A stretch of 64,000 nucleotides of DNA from Candidatus Sodalis pierantonius str. SOPE (GTDB lineage: Bacteria; Pseudomonadota; Gammaproteobacteria; Enterobacterales; Enterobacteriaceae): contig NZ_CP006568.1 of NCBI RefSeq assembly GCF_000517405.1, positions 3,410,001 through 3,474,000 on the forward strand, in the 5' to 3' direction. A program made the translations under genes and the position numbers. The notes beneath the pieces were generated by a model. The model did no database searches. It was not told the origin of the DNA and worked only from the letters and a program-made list of their open reading frames with translations. The number at the start of each line of letters is the position of its first letter. Positions within the stretch are counted from its first letter, which is position 1. Below, in pieces: positions 31,101 to 41,337 of this stretch.

Positions 31101-34100
31101 TCAATCGTCCACATCTTTGACCGGCGCATTGTCCGCCACCGCAAATTGTCGCTGAAGGCGACTGATGCCCAATCCATTAATCTTACTGACTTTTATTTGC
31201 ACTGGGATACGCTCCTTCATCGCTTCCACGTGGCTTATCACGCCGATCATTTTACCGCTGGCGTTGAGGGTATCCAGCGCGTCCAGGGCGATATCCAGCG
31301 TCTGGGCGTCAAGGGTGCCGAATCCCTCGTCAAGGAACAGCGAGTCGATGCCCGTCTTATGACTGATCAAATCCGATAACACCAGCGCCAGACTGACCAG
31401 AAAACTCTCCCCGCCTGACAGCGTCCGAGTATCACGTATGGCGTCCGCCTGCCAGGTGTCCATCACTTCCAGCTCCAGCTCTTCGTGCGTTTTGCGTTGC
31501 AGTTGATAACGGCCGTGCAGGCGCGCCAACTGCTGGTTAGCCAGATAAATAAGGTGTTCTAACGTTAAACTCTGTGCGAATTTACGAAATTTATCCCCCT
31601 CTTTCGACCCGATGAGCTCATTGAGATAGGCCCAATCCTGACAACGGTCGCGGCTCTCTTCTATCTGCCACAGCAGCAGATGCTGTTCCCGCTGTCGCTG
31701 TTGATGGCTGCCCAACTGCTGCTATATTTCCTCTTGCCTGCGGGCAAGTTGGCGCAGTTGGTCATCCAACTCGGCCAGGCGCTCCGCCACCGCGGCGTCA
31801 TCCTCCTCGGGCGACAGGGTAGGCGGACGGGCGGCCTCCACCTGTGCCAGCGCCTCGGCGGCCTGCTGCTGGCGGGCATCAGTACGCTGCTGCTGCGCGT
31901 TAAGCCGATCGCGACGTTCGCGCAGCGCATCCCGCTCGCCTGTAGGCAGCAGCGCAGCATCCAGGGCAGCGCTATCGGCAAACGAAGAGGTGCTCAACGC
32001 CTGTTGCAGCTGACTTGTGCTGGACGATGCCTGCTGAGCCAGCGTCTGCCGCTGGCGCGCCAGCGCACTGAGGCTGCCCGCCAGTTCATGCAGCTGACGC
32101 TGCGCTGCTTGTAGCTGTTGGCCGGCCTGAAGCTGCGCTTGTCGCAGCCGTTCACCGGTGCGGCGCAGCCGCGCGCCGAACTCGACGGTCGAGACATCGC
32201 CGGCCAGGGCATAACGCTGTCGGCTGGCGCCGGCCAGTTCAGCGTCGGTGGCCGTTAGCGCTTGCGTCAGCGCCGCCTGGCGTTGCATCAGGTCCGCGAC
32301 GGTCTGCATCAGGGCGTCGACGCTGCCGTTCAGCGAGGTTATTTGGCTTATTAGCCGCTGCGCCTGTTCATGGCGCTGCTGCCACCTCTGCCACAGTTCC
32401 CGGCGAGCATCGAGCCACGCCGCGGTTTGCATCGGCTCCGGCACCGTTAACGCTGCCGCGTCGAGGGCGGCGGCAATCTCCTCGTTAAGCCGCGCGAGAT
32501 CGGTTTGCTGCTGGGTCAGACTCAAGGTGGAGGCTTGCAGATTCTCCTCCAGGTCGCGTTGCTGCTGACCGTTTAGCGCCAGCGCCGACAGGCTGCGATC
32601 GTGGACAAGCTCGGCGGCGCTTAGTGCATCGCGCGCCGACTGCCACGCCAGGGTCGCCTGCTGTAGCTGTTCGAGCCGCTACGCCAGTTGAGTCTCTTCC
32701 CGTTCATAAGCCGCCAGCGCGTCTGCGGCCGCCTGCAGAGTCTCGGGCGTTAGCGTCGTCAGCTCGGGAAGGCGCAGGTTTTCGTCAGGCGCAATCGCCA
32801 GTTGCTTTACCGCCTGCCGCCAGCGTTGTTGTAGCTCGTCGCGCTGATGCGCCAAGGCCGTCAGCGTTTCCTCGCCCTGTTGGCACTGCGTAACCAGCAG
32901 GTGCAAACGGGTATCCCCCTCGATCTTCGCCGCGGCGCATTGGTCTACCTCGGTCTGCTGCTGCAACTGCTGCTCGGTGCGCCCGAGAGACAACGTCTGA
33001 TAGGCATTTATCGCTGGATGCTGGGTGGCGCCGCACAGCGGGCACGGTTCATCGGCGCGCAGGGCGCGACGCTCATCCTCCAGCCGGACAATACGCCGTT
33101 CCAGCTCCAGCGTGGTTTTCGTCTGCCTCAGCAGCCGGGTTTTGTCCTCCAGCCTGGCGTGCAGCGCCGCTTGCTCCTGGCTTAACGTAAACCGCGTTTG
33201 CAGGCGTTGGGACTGCTGCGCCTCCTCCTGCCGGAGCCTATCCGCCAGCCCCGAGAGCTGCGGCAGCAGGGTGGTCAGCAACAGATAATGGGGCCGCTGC
33301 CCCTGCCGCCGTTTCCAGCGCGTCTCGAACGTAGTGCCGCTCTGCGCGTGGGCCTGTTCTTCCCGCCGCCGTTGCGCCTCGGCAAAGCTCAAGCTTAGCG
33401 CCTCGCGCTGCTGTGCCAGCCGCTGACTCTCCGTTAATCTCTGCTGACCTTCCGTTTGTAAAGCGGTAAGCCGCAACCGTTGCTGCGCCATGCGCTGTTC
33501 CAGGTTGCGGCAATGGGTTTGCGCTTCATCGCGGCGAGCGAACTGCTCACGTCACAGCGGGCGCTGCTTACCCCACAGGCGGCATGCGGCATGGCGGTCC
33601 AGCCAGTCACTCTCCTCCTGCGCCTGCTGACGAGCCTGGTGCAGCGCCTGCTGCTGTGTCGCCAGAGCAGCGCTTTCCTGACGATGGCGCTGCTGCAGCG
33701 GCAGAAGCTGACGCTTGAGGTCCTCTTGTTGTTGCCGCAGCGTGGCGATCTGCTGATCCAGCGGGATAAGCTGTTCCTCTATTATTTGCTGCTGCCGGCG
33801 CTGATCTTCCTCGTGCGCTGCCAGTTGTTCATCGGCGAGGCGCAGCGCTTGCGCCAGCGGCTGCAGCCGCGCCTGATCCTGCTTCTGGCGCTATTGCAAC
33901 TGGGCCAGCTCCCTCTCGGCGCGGGTACAGGCCTGCGCGTCGCGCCGCTGCCGGTCCAGCAAAGGGCGCAACGCCTCCGCCGGCTCCGCCGCGGCAAGGT
34001 GAGCCAGATCCGGCGCTGCGGCCTGCACCTGCTGCGCGGCCTGCAAGGACGCCTGCTGCGTCTGCGCCAGCGCCGTCTGCCGCTGCGCCCGTTCATTCAG

Positions 34101-34823
34101 CCAAGTCTGATGGCGCTGCGCGTTCAGCCGCTGTTCCTCCTGCCGCCGCTGCGTCAGTTCGTCCTCGAGCGCCGCCTGCTGCTCACCGGTCAGCATTTCA
34201 ATGGCGCCCGCGCGGGCTTCCCACTGCGCCAACTCGTTGCGGACCGCTCTATTACGTTCAAATACATCGGCGGAGATGCGGCCATAGATATCGGTGCCCG
34301 TCAGCTCCTCGAGCAGCCCGGCGCGGCTTTTGGCGTCAGCATTCAAAAACGCGGCAAAATCGCCCTGCGCCAGCAAAATGGATTTGGTAAACTGCGCAAA
34401 ATCCAGTCCCGTCAGTTCGGCTATCAGGCGTTTTTTATCGCTGATTTTATCCGCCAGAATCAGGCCGTCGCTGATGCGGGCCAGCTCCACTTTCGCTTCC
34501 TGCAGATTACCGTTAGGTTGATTTTTCGCCCGGCACTGGCTCCAAAACGCACGGTAGCCGACCCCTTTAACGGCAAACTCCACTTCGGCAAGCGCTTCCG
34601 CGGTATGGCGTGTCATCAGCTCCGGGCCGGGGTTGTCCTTAAGGCGCAGCGTCTGGTGATAAAGCGCCAAACTGATGGCATCGAGCAGCGTGGTTTTTCC
34701 CGCGCCGGTCGGGCCGGTAATGGCGAACAAGCTACTGTGATCAAAGGGGACGGCGGTAAAGTCGATTTTCCATTCGCCCTGCAGCGCATTCAGGTTTTTT
34801 AGGCGCAGCGTCAGAATTTTCAT
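31101..34823 (-). pseudogene. sbcC: sbcC, four in-frame stops and no indel
   Basis: ATP-dependent dsDNA nuclease subunit (Rad50-like) that cuts hairpins with SbcD. The frame from ATG 34823 to 31101 stays in register for 1240 codons. Walker A is 'FAITGPTGAGKTTLLDAISL'. Coiled coils flank the zinc hook CPLC (about residues 594-597, near 33040). The C-terminus has the signature 'TRTLSGGESFLVSLALVLSD' and 'SLFLDEGFGTLDAQTL' (Walker B and D-loop). Stops: TAG codon 311 (33891), TGA codon 424 (33552), TAG codon 715 (32679), TAG codon 1034 (31722). Each fits a C-to-T change from CAG or CGA. ATG overlaps the sbcD stop (ATGA). Confidence 0.92.
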
Positions 34824-36040
34824 GCTTCCTCCCGGCCATCGTGTACATCGCCGACCACCTGTTCAAACAGGCCCCGGATGCGCTGGCAGCGGGGTTCATC
34901 CGGCGCCTCCTCCAGCGCCAGCCGCCGTTCAAACACCTCGCTCACGCTCAATTCGCTAAGCGTCTCCTGCTGTAACGGATGAAGGCCGCTAGACCGCTGC
35001 TCGCGGCTGCGGCGCAGCAATACCACCTCTACCGGTAACGGCTCCGCCAACGCCTGGAGATGCTGCTGTATGTCGGTGAGATAGCCGTCGGCCACAACCT
35101 CAATGTCCAGCCACACCGGGCGTTCGCCGCGATAATCAGCATAGCCGCGCAACTGCCGCTCTATCTCATCCACAGGGCCTTTGATAAGCCGCATTGGCTG
35201 CGTTTCGGGCACCGTCAGCGGCGTTATCCGCGGCGGCAGACCGTCCTGAAAGGTGACCAGATTGACCTGTTTCGGCTGACCCGCTTCATCAAAACTTAGC
35301 GGTATCGACGAGCCGCAATAGCGGATGCAGTCATTGCCGCCGATAATCTGCGGCCGGTGGATATGGCCCAGGGCGATATAATCCGCGGGCGGGAACAACC
35401 GCGCGGGAAAAGCATCGAGAGCGCCGATGTAAATATCGCGCACCGAGTCGGTGGTGCTGGCGCCGACCGTCGTGAGATGGCCGGTGGCGATAATCGGGAC
35501 CGGGGAGGGGAGCGCGTCGCGCAACCGCTGCGCGCGTTGATACAGCTGCTGATAGCGCTCGGCGATGGCATCAAGCAACGCCTGCTGCTTTTCACCTCCC
35601 GACAGGCCGCCGCGGCTGACCAGTACATCCCGCGGCCGCAGAAAGGGAACGGCGCACAGCACCGCGCCCGGCGCGCCGTGGCGATCGTCTAGCACCCACA
35701 CCTGGTCCTCGCCGTTGCCGCCGGCCACAATGCGCGTATTCAGGCACGCCAGCAGCGCGCAGGATTCATTGAGCATCGCGACCGCGTCATGATTGCCCGC
35801 CAGCGCCACCAGACGACAGCCGGTCGGCTGCAGCGACACGACGAAACGGTTGAATAATTCGCGGGCATAGCTGGGTGGTGTACCGGTATCGAATACATCG
35901 CCCGCTACAATCAAGGCGTCCACCTGGTGTTCATCCACCTGGCTGATCAGCCACGTCAGAAACGCCTGATGTTCGTCGACGCGGTTTTTGGTGAAAAACG
36001 ACTGACCCAGATGCCAATCAGAAGTGTGAATAATGCGCAT
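34820..36040 (-). CDS. sbcD: Exonuclease subunit SbcD
   Basis: 406-residue Mre11-like nuclease subunit, normal length. Metal-binding motifs are all present: 'TSDWHLGQ', 'VAGDVFDTG', 'LAGNHDAVA', 'ATGHLTTVG' and 'ALGHIHRPQ'. It is translationally coupled to sbcC by the ATGA overlap. Because sbcC carries four stops, SbcD would lack its ATPase partner unless the stops are read through. Its integrity next to a dead partner suggests the loss is recent. Confidence 0.93.
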   Translation of the reverse strand: MRIIHTSDWHLGQSFFTKNRVDEHQAFLTWLISQVDEHQVDALIVAGDVFDTGTPPSYARELFNRFVVSLQPTGCRLVALAGNHDAVAMLNESCALLACLNTRIVAGGNGEDQVWVLDDRHGAPGAVLCAVPFLRPRDVLVSRGGLSGGEKQQALLDAIAERYQQLYQRAQRLRDALPSPVPIIATGHLTTVGASTTDSVRDIYIGALDAFPARLFPPADYIALGHIHRPQIIGGNDCIRYCGSSIPLSFDEAGQPKQVNLVTFQDGLPPRITPLTVPETQPMRLIKGPVDEIERQLRGYADYRGERPVWLDIEVVADGYLTDIQQHLQALAEPLPVEVVLLRRSREQRSSGLHPLQQETLSELSVSEVFERRLALEEAPDEPRCQRIRGLFEQVVGDVHDGREEA

Positions 36041-36430
36041 GACGCTCCAGCGGCAAACAAATCGATGGGGCAGTATAAACCGTGACGCCGGCGCCTGTCG
36101 TCCGACGGGGGAATTTTGCGGCGCCGGTTCCCGAAAAGGGGATAAGTCCTCCCGTGCGACCTCTTTCCGCGCTGAGCAACCGCGCGCTTGCCTGCACTCT
36201 CCGCCGTTGCCGTGGCGCTATACGCTCCGCCACCCCCTGACGCTCTCGGTTACCCGAAAGGAAACAAGATCCTGCGTAAGGCGCTGACGGCGCGGCTGCG
36301 GCGCATTGATTAATAATATTCGCTAATTTTCAGTTGGTTATGGTATTTAGACGTCGTCTGTTGCCGCCGGGTGCCTGCATCAGTTAACGATAAAATCTAT
36401 TTCTTTTAAGATAAATGAGTTTTAATAAAT

Positions 36431-36448
36431 ATGTCACAAAAGTGACGC
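36431..36448 (+). promoter_or_regulatory. Pho box upstream of phoB remnant
   Basis: ATGTCACAAAAGTGACGC followed by ATAATG corresponds closely to the phoB Pho box region of E. coli (CTGTCATAAATCTGACGCATAATG, from memory). It lies 45 bp ahead of the phoB start. It survives although its gene is gone. The rest of 36041-36492 shows no gene. Confidence 0.65.
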
Positions 36449-36492
36449 ATAATGCCGGCACCTTAATCATGACGATTTATAGCGGAGAAACG

Positions 36493-36527
36493 ATGGCGAG
36501 ACGCATACTGGTGGTGGAAGACGAGAG
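36493..36527 (+). pseudogene. phoB: phoB, only the first 12 codons remain
   Basis: ATG 36493 after AGCGGAGAAACG; reads MARRILVVEDES, the PhoB receiver start including the acidic ED pair. It is cut by an IS21 end. Position next to divergent sbcD matches E. coli. The remainder of phoB and phoR, brnQ, proY and malZ, expected before secF-side genes in E. coli, are absent here. Confidence 0.85.
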
Positions 36528-36583
36528 TGCAGATTCCGACGTATCCGATCAGCTGTTCCGGCGACATCCGATCAGTTATTCCG
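36528..36583 (-). mobile_element. 56-bp end fragment of an IS21-type element
   Basis: Identical to the complement of the last 56 bp of the IS21 copy at 25351-25406 (TGCAGATTCCGACG...). It joins phoB codon 12 to the IS256 copy 3 end. A full IS21 therefore inserted in phoB, an IS256 inserted in that IS21, and the rest was later lost. Confidence 0.9.
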
Positions 36584-37899
36584 GAGCCTGTTTAGAAATT
36601 TGTGTATTTGCCTGATTTTGATATGTTCAATCTAACATCAAAAACAGGTTAATTTATGGACGAAAAACAGTTGCAGGCTCTGGCTAACGAACTGGCCAAA
36701 AATTTCAAAACCCCTGAAGATCTCAGTCACTTCGATCGGCTGCTGAAAAAAATCAGCGTCGAAGCAGCTCTCAATGCCGAAATGACCCATCACCTCGGCT
36801 ACGATAAAAATCAGCCTAAACCGGGGACCAACGCCCGCAACGGCTATTCCACAAAAACCGTTACCACTGGCGATGGCCCGCTGGCGCTGCGTACTCCGCG
36901 CGATCGTGACGGTTCCTTTGAACCGCAACTGGTGAAGAAGAACCAGACCCGGATTACCGGGATGGATAACCAGATTTTATCGTTGTACGCCAAAGGGATG
37001 ACCATCCGCGAGATCGCCGCCGCGTTCAAAGAGCTGTATGACGCCGATGTCTCGCCGGCGCTGGTCTCAAAGGTCACCGATGCGGTCATGGAGCAGGTTG
37101 TTGAATGGCAAAACCGGCCTCTGGATGCAGTCTATCCCATTGTTTATCTTGACTGTATCGTTCTAAAAGTCCGGCAGGACAGCCGCATCATCAACAAATC
37201 TGTGTTCCTGGCGCTGGGCATCAACATCGAAGGCCAGAAAGAGTTGCTAGGTATGTGGCTGGCCGAAAATGAAGGCGCAAAGTTCTGGCTGAACGTGCTG
37301 ACAGAGCTGAAAAACCGCGGCCTGAACGATATCCTTATCGCCTGCGTAGACGGGCTGAAAGGTTTCCCTGACGCTATTAACGCGGTGTATCCGGAGGCGC
37401 GGCTCCAGCTGTGTATCGTGCATATGGTGCGCAACAGCCTGCGGTTCGTCTCCTGGAAGGACTACAAGGCCGTCACCCGCGACCTGAAAGCTATCTTATC
37501 AGGCCCCTACGGAAGAAGCCGGCTTGCAGGCCCTGGAAGCGTTCTCCAGTGCCTGGGACATCCGCTACCCGCAAATAAATCGAAGCTGGCAGGCAAACTG
37601 GGCCAATCTGGCCACGTTCTTTGCCTACCCAACGGACATCCGCAAGGTGATCTACACGACCAACGCCATCGAGTCGTTAAACAGCGTGATCCGGCATGCC
37701 ATCAAAAAGCGCAAGGTGTTCCCGACCGACGACACAGTGAAAAAGGTGGTGTGGCTGGCGATACAGGCGGTCTCACAGAAATGGACAATGCCTTTGAGGG
37801 ACTGGCGCATGGCAATGAGCCGCTTTATTATCGAGTTCGGTGACCGCCTGGACGGTCATTTCTGAGAAAAGACATTTACACAGAATCGTGTACAGGGTC
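36584..37899 (+). mobile_element. IS256-type insertion sequence, copy 3
   Basis: 1316 bp (one extra T) from GAGCCTGTTTAG to ...CGTGTACAGGGTC. Left flank TTATTCCG (IS21) and right flank ACATCCGG do not match, so one junction was rearranged. This is a synteny break between phoB and secF. Confidence 0.92.
36656..37865 (+). pseudogene. IS256-type transposase (copy 3), frameshifted
   Basis: Same protein as the other copies, but one T is inserted near 37496 (GCTATCTTATCAGG for GCTATCTATCAGG). The frame changes after 'RDLKAI' and the last ~120 residues, including the catalytic Glu of 'TTNAIESLN', are out of frame. It also has FKTPED and MTIREI variants. Inactive, though it may be moved in trans. 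Confidence 0.92.
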
Positions 37900-38147
37900 A
37901 CATCCGGCTGCATGATATTCAGCCGTACACGCCGCAAAATCCGCCGGCGGCGGACGCCACCAAACCTGTCGGCAGCCAATAAACTGCCCTCTGCCTGGGC
38001 GGTAACCGCCCGGGCGGTGCTGACTGTATCGCACGGCGGCATTTGCGCCACACGTAACGGCCCGTGCCCGCAACGCGAACATCACGCCGCGGGAGGCCGC
38101 CTCCGCTCGCGCGGCGGCAGCGCTCCTCATAGCGCGTTGGGCGTTTC
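37900..38147. other. Gene-free stretch downstream of secF
   Basis: GC-rich with several short inverted GC motifs but no recognisable frame. It lies between IS256 copy 3 and the convergent secF end. Genes normally following secF are not seen. Confidence 0.5.
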
Positions 38148-39119
38148 TTAGGGCAGCAGCGAAGGCTGATCGGCGCCCTCTTTTTCCACCTTCTGCTGCA
38201 ACAGATGTTCGCGTTTCATGCCGAGCTTAAGCGCCAACGCCGACGCCACATAGATGGAGCTGACGGTGCCGATAAAGACGCCGATAAACAGCGTTGTGGA
38301 GAAGCCGCGCAGCATCGCGCCGCCGAATATCAACAGCATCAACACCACCATCAATGTAGTGGCCGAGGTCATGATGGTCCGGCTCAAGGTCTGCGTCAGC
38401 GAGACGTTAAAAATATCGTAGGCGCTGCCGCGGCGAATTTTGCGGAAGTTCTCACGGATACGGTCCGACACCACGATACTGTCGTTCAGCGAGTAGCCAA
38501 TCACCGACATCAGGGAGGCGATAATCGTCAGATCGATCTCGATATGAAACAGCGACAGAACCCCAAGCGTAATCACCACGTCATGGGCCAGCGCCAACAC
38601 CGCCCCGGTCGCCAGCCGCCATTCAAACCGGAAGCCGACATAAATCAGGATACAGATCAACGCCACCAGCAGCGCCATGCCTCCGTCCTGAGCCAGATCG
38701 CTGCCGACGCTAGGTCCGACAAACTCGACCCGCTTCACGGCGGCATTCTGCCCGGTTGCCTGATTAATCACTCCGAGCACTTTATTGCCCAGCTCCTGCC
38801 CACGGCCGTCTTGCACCGGGGGCATACGGACCATCACATCGCGACTGCTGCCGAAATTCTGCACCAGCGGATCCGTGAAGCCCGCATGTTCAAGCGCGTC
38901 ACGCATCTGGTCAAGATCGACGGCCTTTTCCAGGTTAAGTTCAATTACCGTACCGCCCGTGAAATCCAGCCCCCAGTTAAAGCCCCGCACCGCCATGATG
39001 GCGATGGAGGCGATAAGCAGGATGGCCGACAGGGTGAACGCCACATAATCCCAGCGTATAAAGTCGTAGACTTTACGGCCGTAGTTCAATTTTTCGACAT
39101 TTCTTTGTTGCTGAGCCAC
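38148..39119 (-). CDS. secF: Protein translocase subunit SecF
   Basis: 323 residues, full length. With SecD and YajC it forms the proton-driven SecDF accessory complex of the Sec translocon in the inner membrane. The six-span layout is visible; 'GFNWGLDFTGGTVIELNLE' starts the P4-type periplasmic part, and 'SVIGYSLNDSIVVSDRIREN' and 'SRTIMTSATTLMVVLMLL' are the conserved SecF segments. It is ten bases downstream of secD in the order yajC-secD-secF. Confidence 0.95.
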   Translation of the reverse strand: MAQQQRNVEKLNYGRKVYDFIRWDYVAFTLSAILLIASIAIMAVRGFNWGLDFTGGTVIELNLEKAVDLDQMRDALEHAGFTDPLVQNFGSSRDVMVRMPPVQDGRGQELGNKVLGVINQATGQNAAVKRVEFVGPSVGSDLAQDGGMALLVALICILIYVGFRFEWRLATGAVLALAHDVVITLGVLSLFHIEIDLTIIASLMSVIGYSLNDSIVVSDRIRENFRKIRRGSAYDIFNVSLTQTLSRTIMTSATTLMVVLMLLIFGGAMLRGFSTTLFIGVFIGTVSSIYVASALALKLGMKREHLLQQKVEKEGADQPSLLP

Positions 39120-39128
39120 AAGCCACTC

Positions 39129-40977
39129 CTAGATAGACAGCTTATCGATGCGTTTACCGCCGTAAAGCAGGTTAACGATGGCACGGGTGCCGATGATCGC
39201 CGTAAACATTGAGGTAGCAATCCCGATGGCGGTGGTAATGGCGAAGCCCTTGATCGACCCCGTGCCCACCGCGTACAGGATGACGGCGGTAATCAGCGTC
39301 GTGACGTTGGCGTCAACGATACTGGAGAACGCGCCACGGTAGCCCTCATGAATGGCTTGCTGCACCGTGCGACCGTTGCGCAGCTCTTCTTTAATACGTT
39401 CATTAATAAGCACATTGGCATCCACCGCCACCGCCAGCGTCAATACAATACCGGCGATACCCGGCATGGTCAGCGTCGCGCCGGGCAGCAGAGACATGAT
39501 GCCGATAATAAGCACCAGGTTGGCGATGAGCGCCGTGATGGCAATAAGACCAAATTTGCGATACCACACCACCATAAACAGAATCGACGCCACCAGCCCC
39601 CACAAACAGGCTTCCAGTCCCTGGGTAATATTCTGCAGCCCCAGGGTCGGACCGATGGTGCGCTCTTCCACTATCTGGATCGGCGCAATCAACGCGCCCG
39701 CACGCAGCAGCAGCGACAGCTGACGCGCCTCGTTGGGATTGTTGATGCCGGTAATGCGGAAGCTGTTACCCAACCGCGACTGGATGGTGGCGACATTGAT
39801 GACTTCTTCCTGCTTCTCCAGAATGGCGCGACCGTTGGCGTCTTTCTTGCCGCTATCCTTATACTCCACAAACAAGGTGACCATCAGCTTGCCGATATTG
39901 TCCTTGGTGAAGTTGGACATGGTCGTGCCGCCGCTGCCGTCCAGGGAAATATTGACCTGCGGACGGTTATATTCATCGGCGCTGGAGGTGGAGTCGGTGA
40001 TGTGATCGCCGGTCAGGATAACCCGTTTGTATAACACAACCGGCTGGCCGTCGCGGGTGGCTTTCACCTCCGAATCCCCCGGCACAAGGCCGTTGGCGGC
40101 GGCGGTTTGATCCACCGAGCTATTGACCAGACGGAATTCGAGCGTGGCGGTCGCCCCCAAAATTTCTTTGGCGCGCGCCGTATCCTGGATACCCGGCAGC
40201 TCGACGACAATTCGGTCGGCGCCCTGACCTTGCACCAAAGGCTCGGCGACGCCCAGCTGATTGACGCGGTTGCGCAGGATGGTGATGTTCTGTTGTACCG
40301 CGTACTCGCGGGCTTGGCGCAGGCGATCGTCCGCCAGCGTGGCGCGCAGCGCGTTGTCTCCGACGCTGTTGATAACCATATCGCGGTGGCGCGGCGTCAA
40401 CCAGGATATCGCCTGATCGCGGGTATCGGCATCGCGGAAGCGGATTTCGCTACCGTAATTCTCGATTTTACGCACCGTCGCATACGGAATGCCCTTTTCG
40501 CGCAAATCGCCGCGCAGGGTATCCATCGTCTGCTCCTGCAACTTATTGAGCGCAGTGTCCATATCCACTTCCATCAGGAAGTGAACGCCGCCCCGCAAAT
40601 CCAGGCCGAGCTTCATCGGCGCCGCCCCTACCATGGCTAACCAGGGGGGAGTGGCCGGGGCCAGATTAATCGCCACGACATAATTCTCGCCGAGGGCGTT
40701 CATCAACGCTTCGCGGGCGCGCAACTGTACGTCCGAGTTGGAAAAACGGGCCAGAATGGCGCCATTTTCCAGAGCAATGGATTTACTGGCGATATGTTGC
40801 TGTTCTAATACAGTCCGGATCTGGACCAGCGTCGATTCACTGGCGGCGCCACCCCGCGCGCCAGTGATCTGTACGGCCAGGATCCTCACCATACAGGTTG
40901 GGAAGCGCATACAGCAGCCCGACGACCAGCGCCAGCGCCAGCATGATATACTTCCATAAAGGATAACGGTTTAACAC
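39129..40977 (-). CDS. secD: Protein translocase subunit SecD, frameshifted near the N-terminus
   Basis: The normal start is GTG 40977 after GAAGGGAACTGCC, reading 'LNRYPLWKYIMLALALVVG' (first membrane span) and 'YALPNLYGED'. One extra base near 40880 (GAGGATCCTGGCC) shifts the frame at about codon 33. Everything after it (AVQITGARG to IDKLSI, ~585 residues) is open and highly conserved, including 'PMKLGLDLRGGVHFLMEVDM' and 'TLAVAVDANVLINERIKEEL'. An in-frame ATG at 40910 could start a 593-residue protein without span 1. Since SecD is needed for efficient export, possible explanations are sequence error, recoding or a truncated but working protein. Confidence 0.88.
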
Positions 40978-41004
40978 GGCAGTTCCCTTCGGGAAAATCG
41001 TTTA

Positions 41005-41337
41005 TTACAGCGCTTTCATCGTACCTTTCGGCAAAACGGCGGCCACAAAATCACGCTTGATGACCACTTCATTGGTATCGTTGAGCGCGATGGAAATATA
41101 GCCGGTGTCAGCGACTTTCACCACGCGCCCCACCAGACCGCCGGTCGTCAGAACTTCATCTCCTTTGGAAATGGAATTCATCAACTCTTTATGCGTCTTG
41201 GCGCGCTTTTGCTGTGGGCGCAGGATCATGAAATAAAAGATCAGACCGAAAACAACCAGCATCACCACCAGAGAGTAAGGACTTGACTGGGACGGAGCAC
41301 CGATGGCGGCAACGGCGTCAGAAACGAAAAAGCTCAT
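41005..41337 (-). CDS. yajC: Sec translocon accessory protein YajC
   Basis: 110 residues. One N-terminal membrane span ('SLVVMLVVFGLIFYFMILRP') is followed by 'QQKRAKTHKELMNSISKGDE', the family signature. Part of the SecDF-YajC complex. It is intact and lies directly after tgt (stop of tgt at 41338 touches the yajC start), as in E. coli. Confidence 0.95.
   Translation of the reverse strand: MSFFVSDAVAAIGAPSQSSPYSLVVMLVVFGLIFYFMILRPQQKRAKTHKELMNSISKGDEVLTTGGLVGRVVKVADTGYISIALNDTNEVVIKRDFVAAVLPKGTMKAL

Noticed and set aside
33480..34802. 440-residue plus-strand frame across sbcC
   Set aside because: Antisense to the coiled-coil region of sbcC. It arises from Gln/Leu-rich codon bias and has no family resemblance.
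36638..37434. Minus-strand frames of 81-96 residues inside IS256 copies
   Set aside because: They recur in every copy only because the DNA is the same. They are antisense shadows of the transposase with no start signals or family resemblance.
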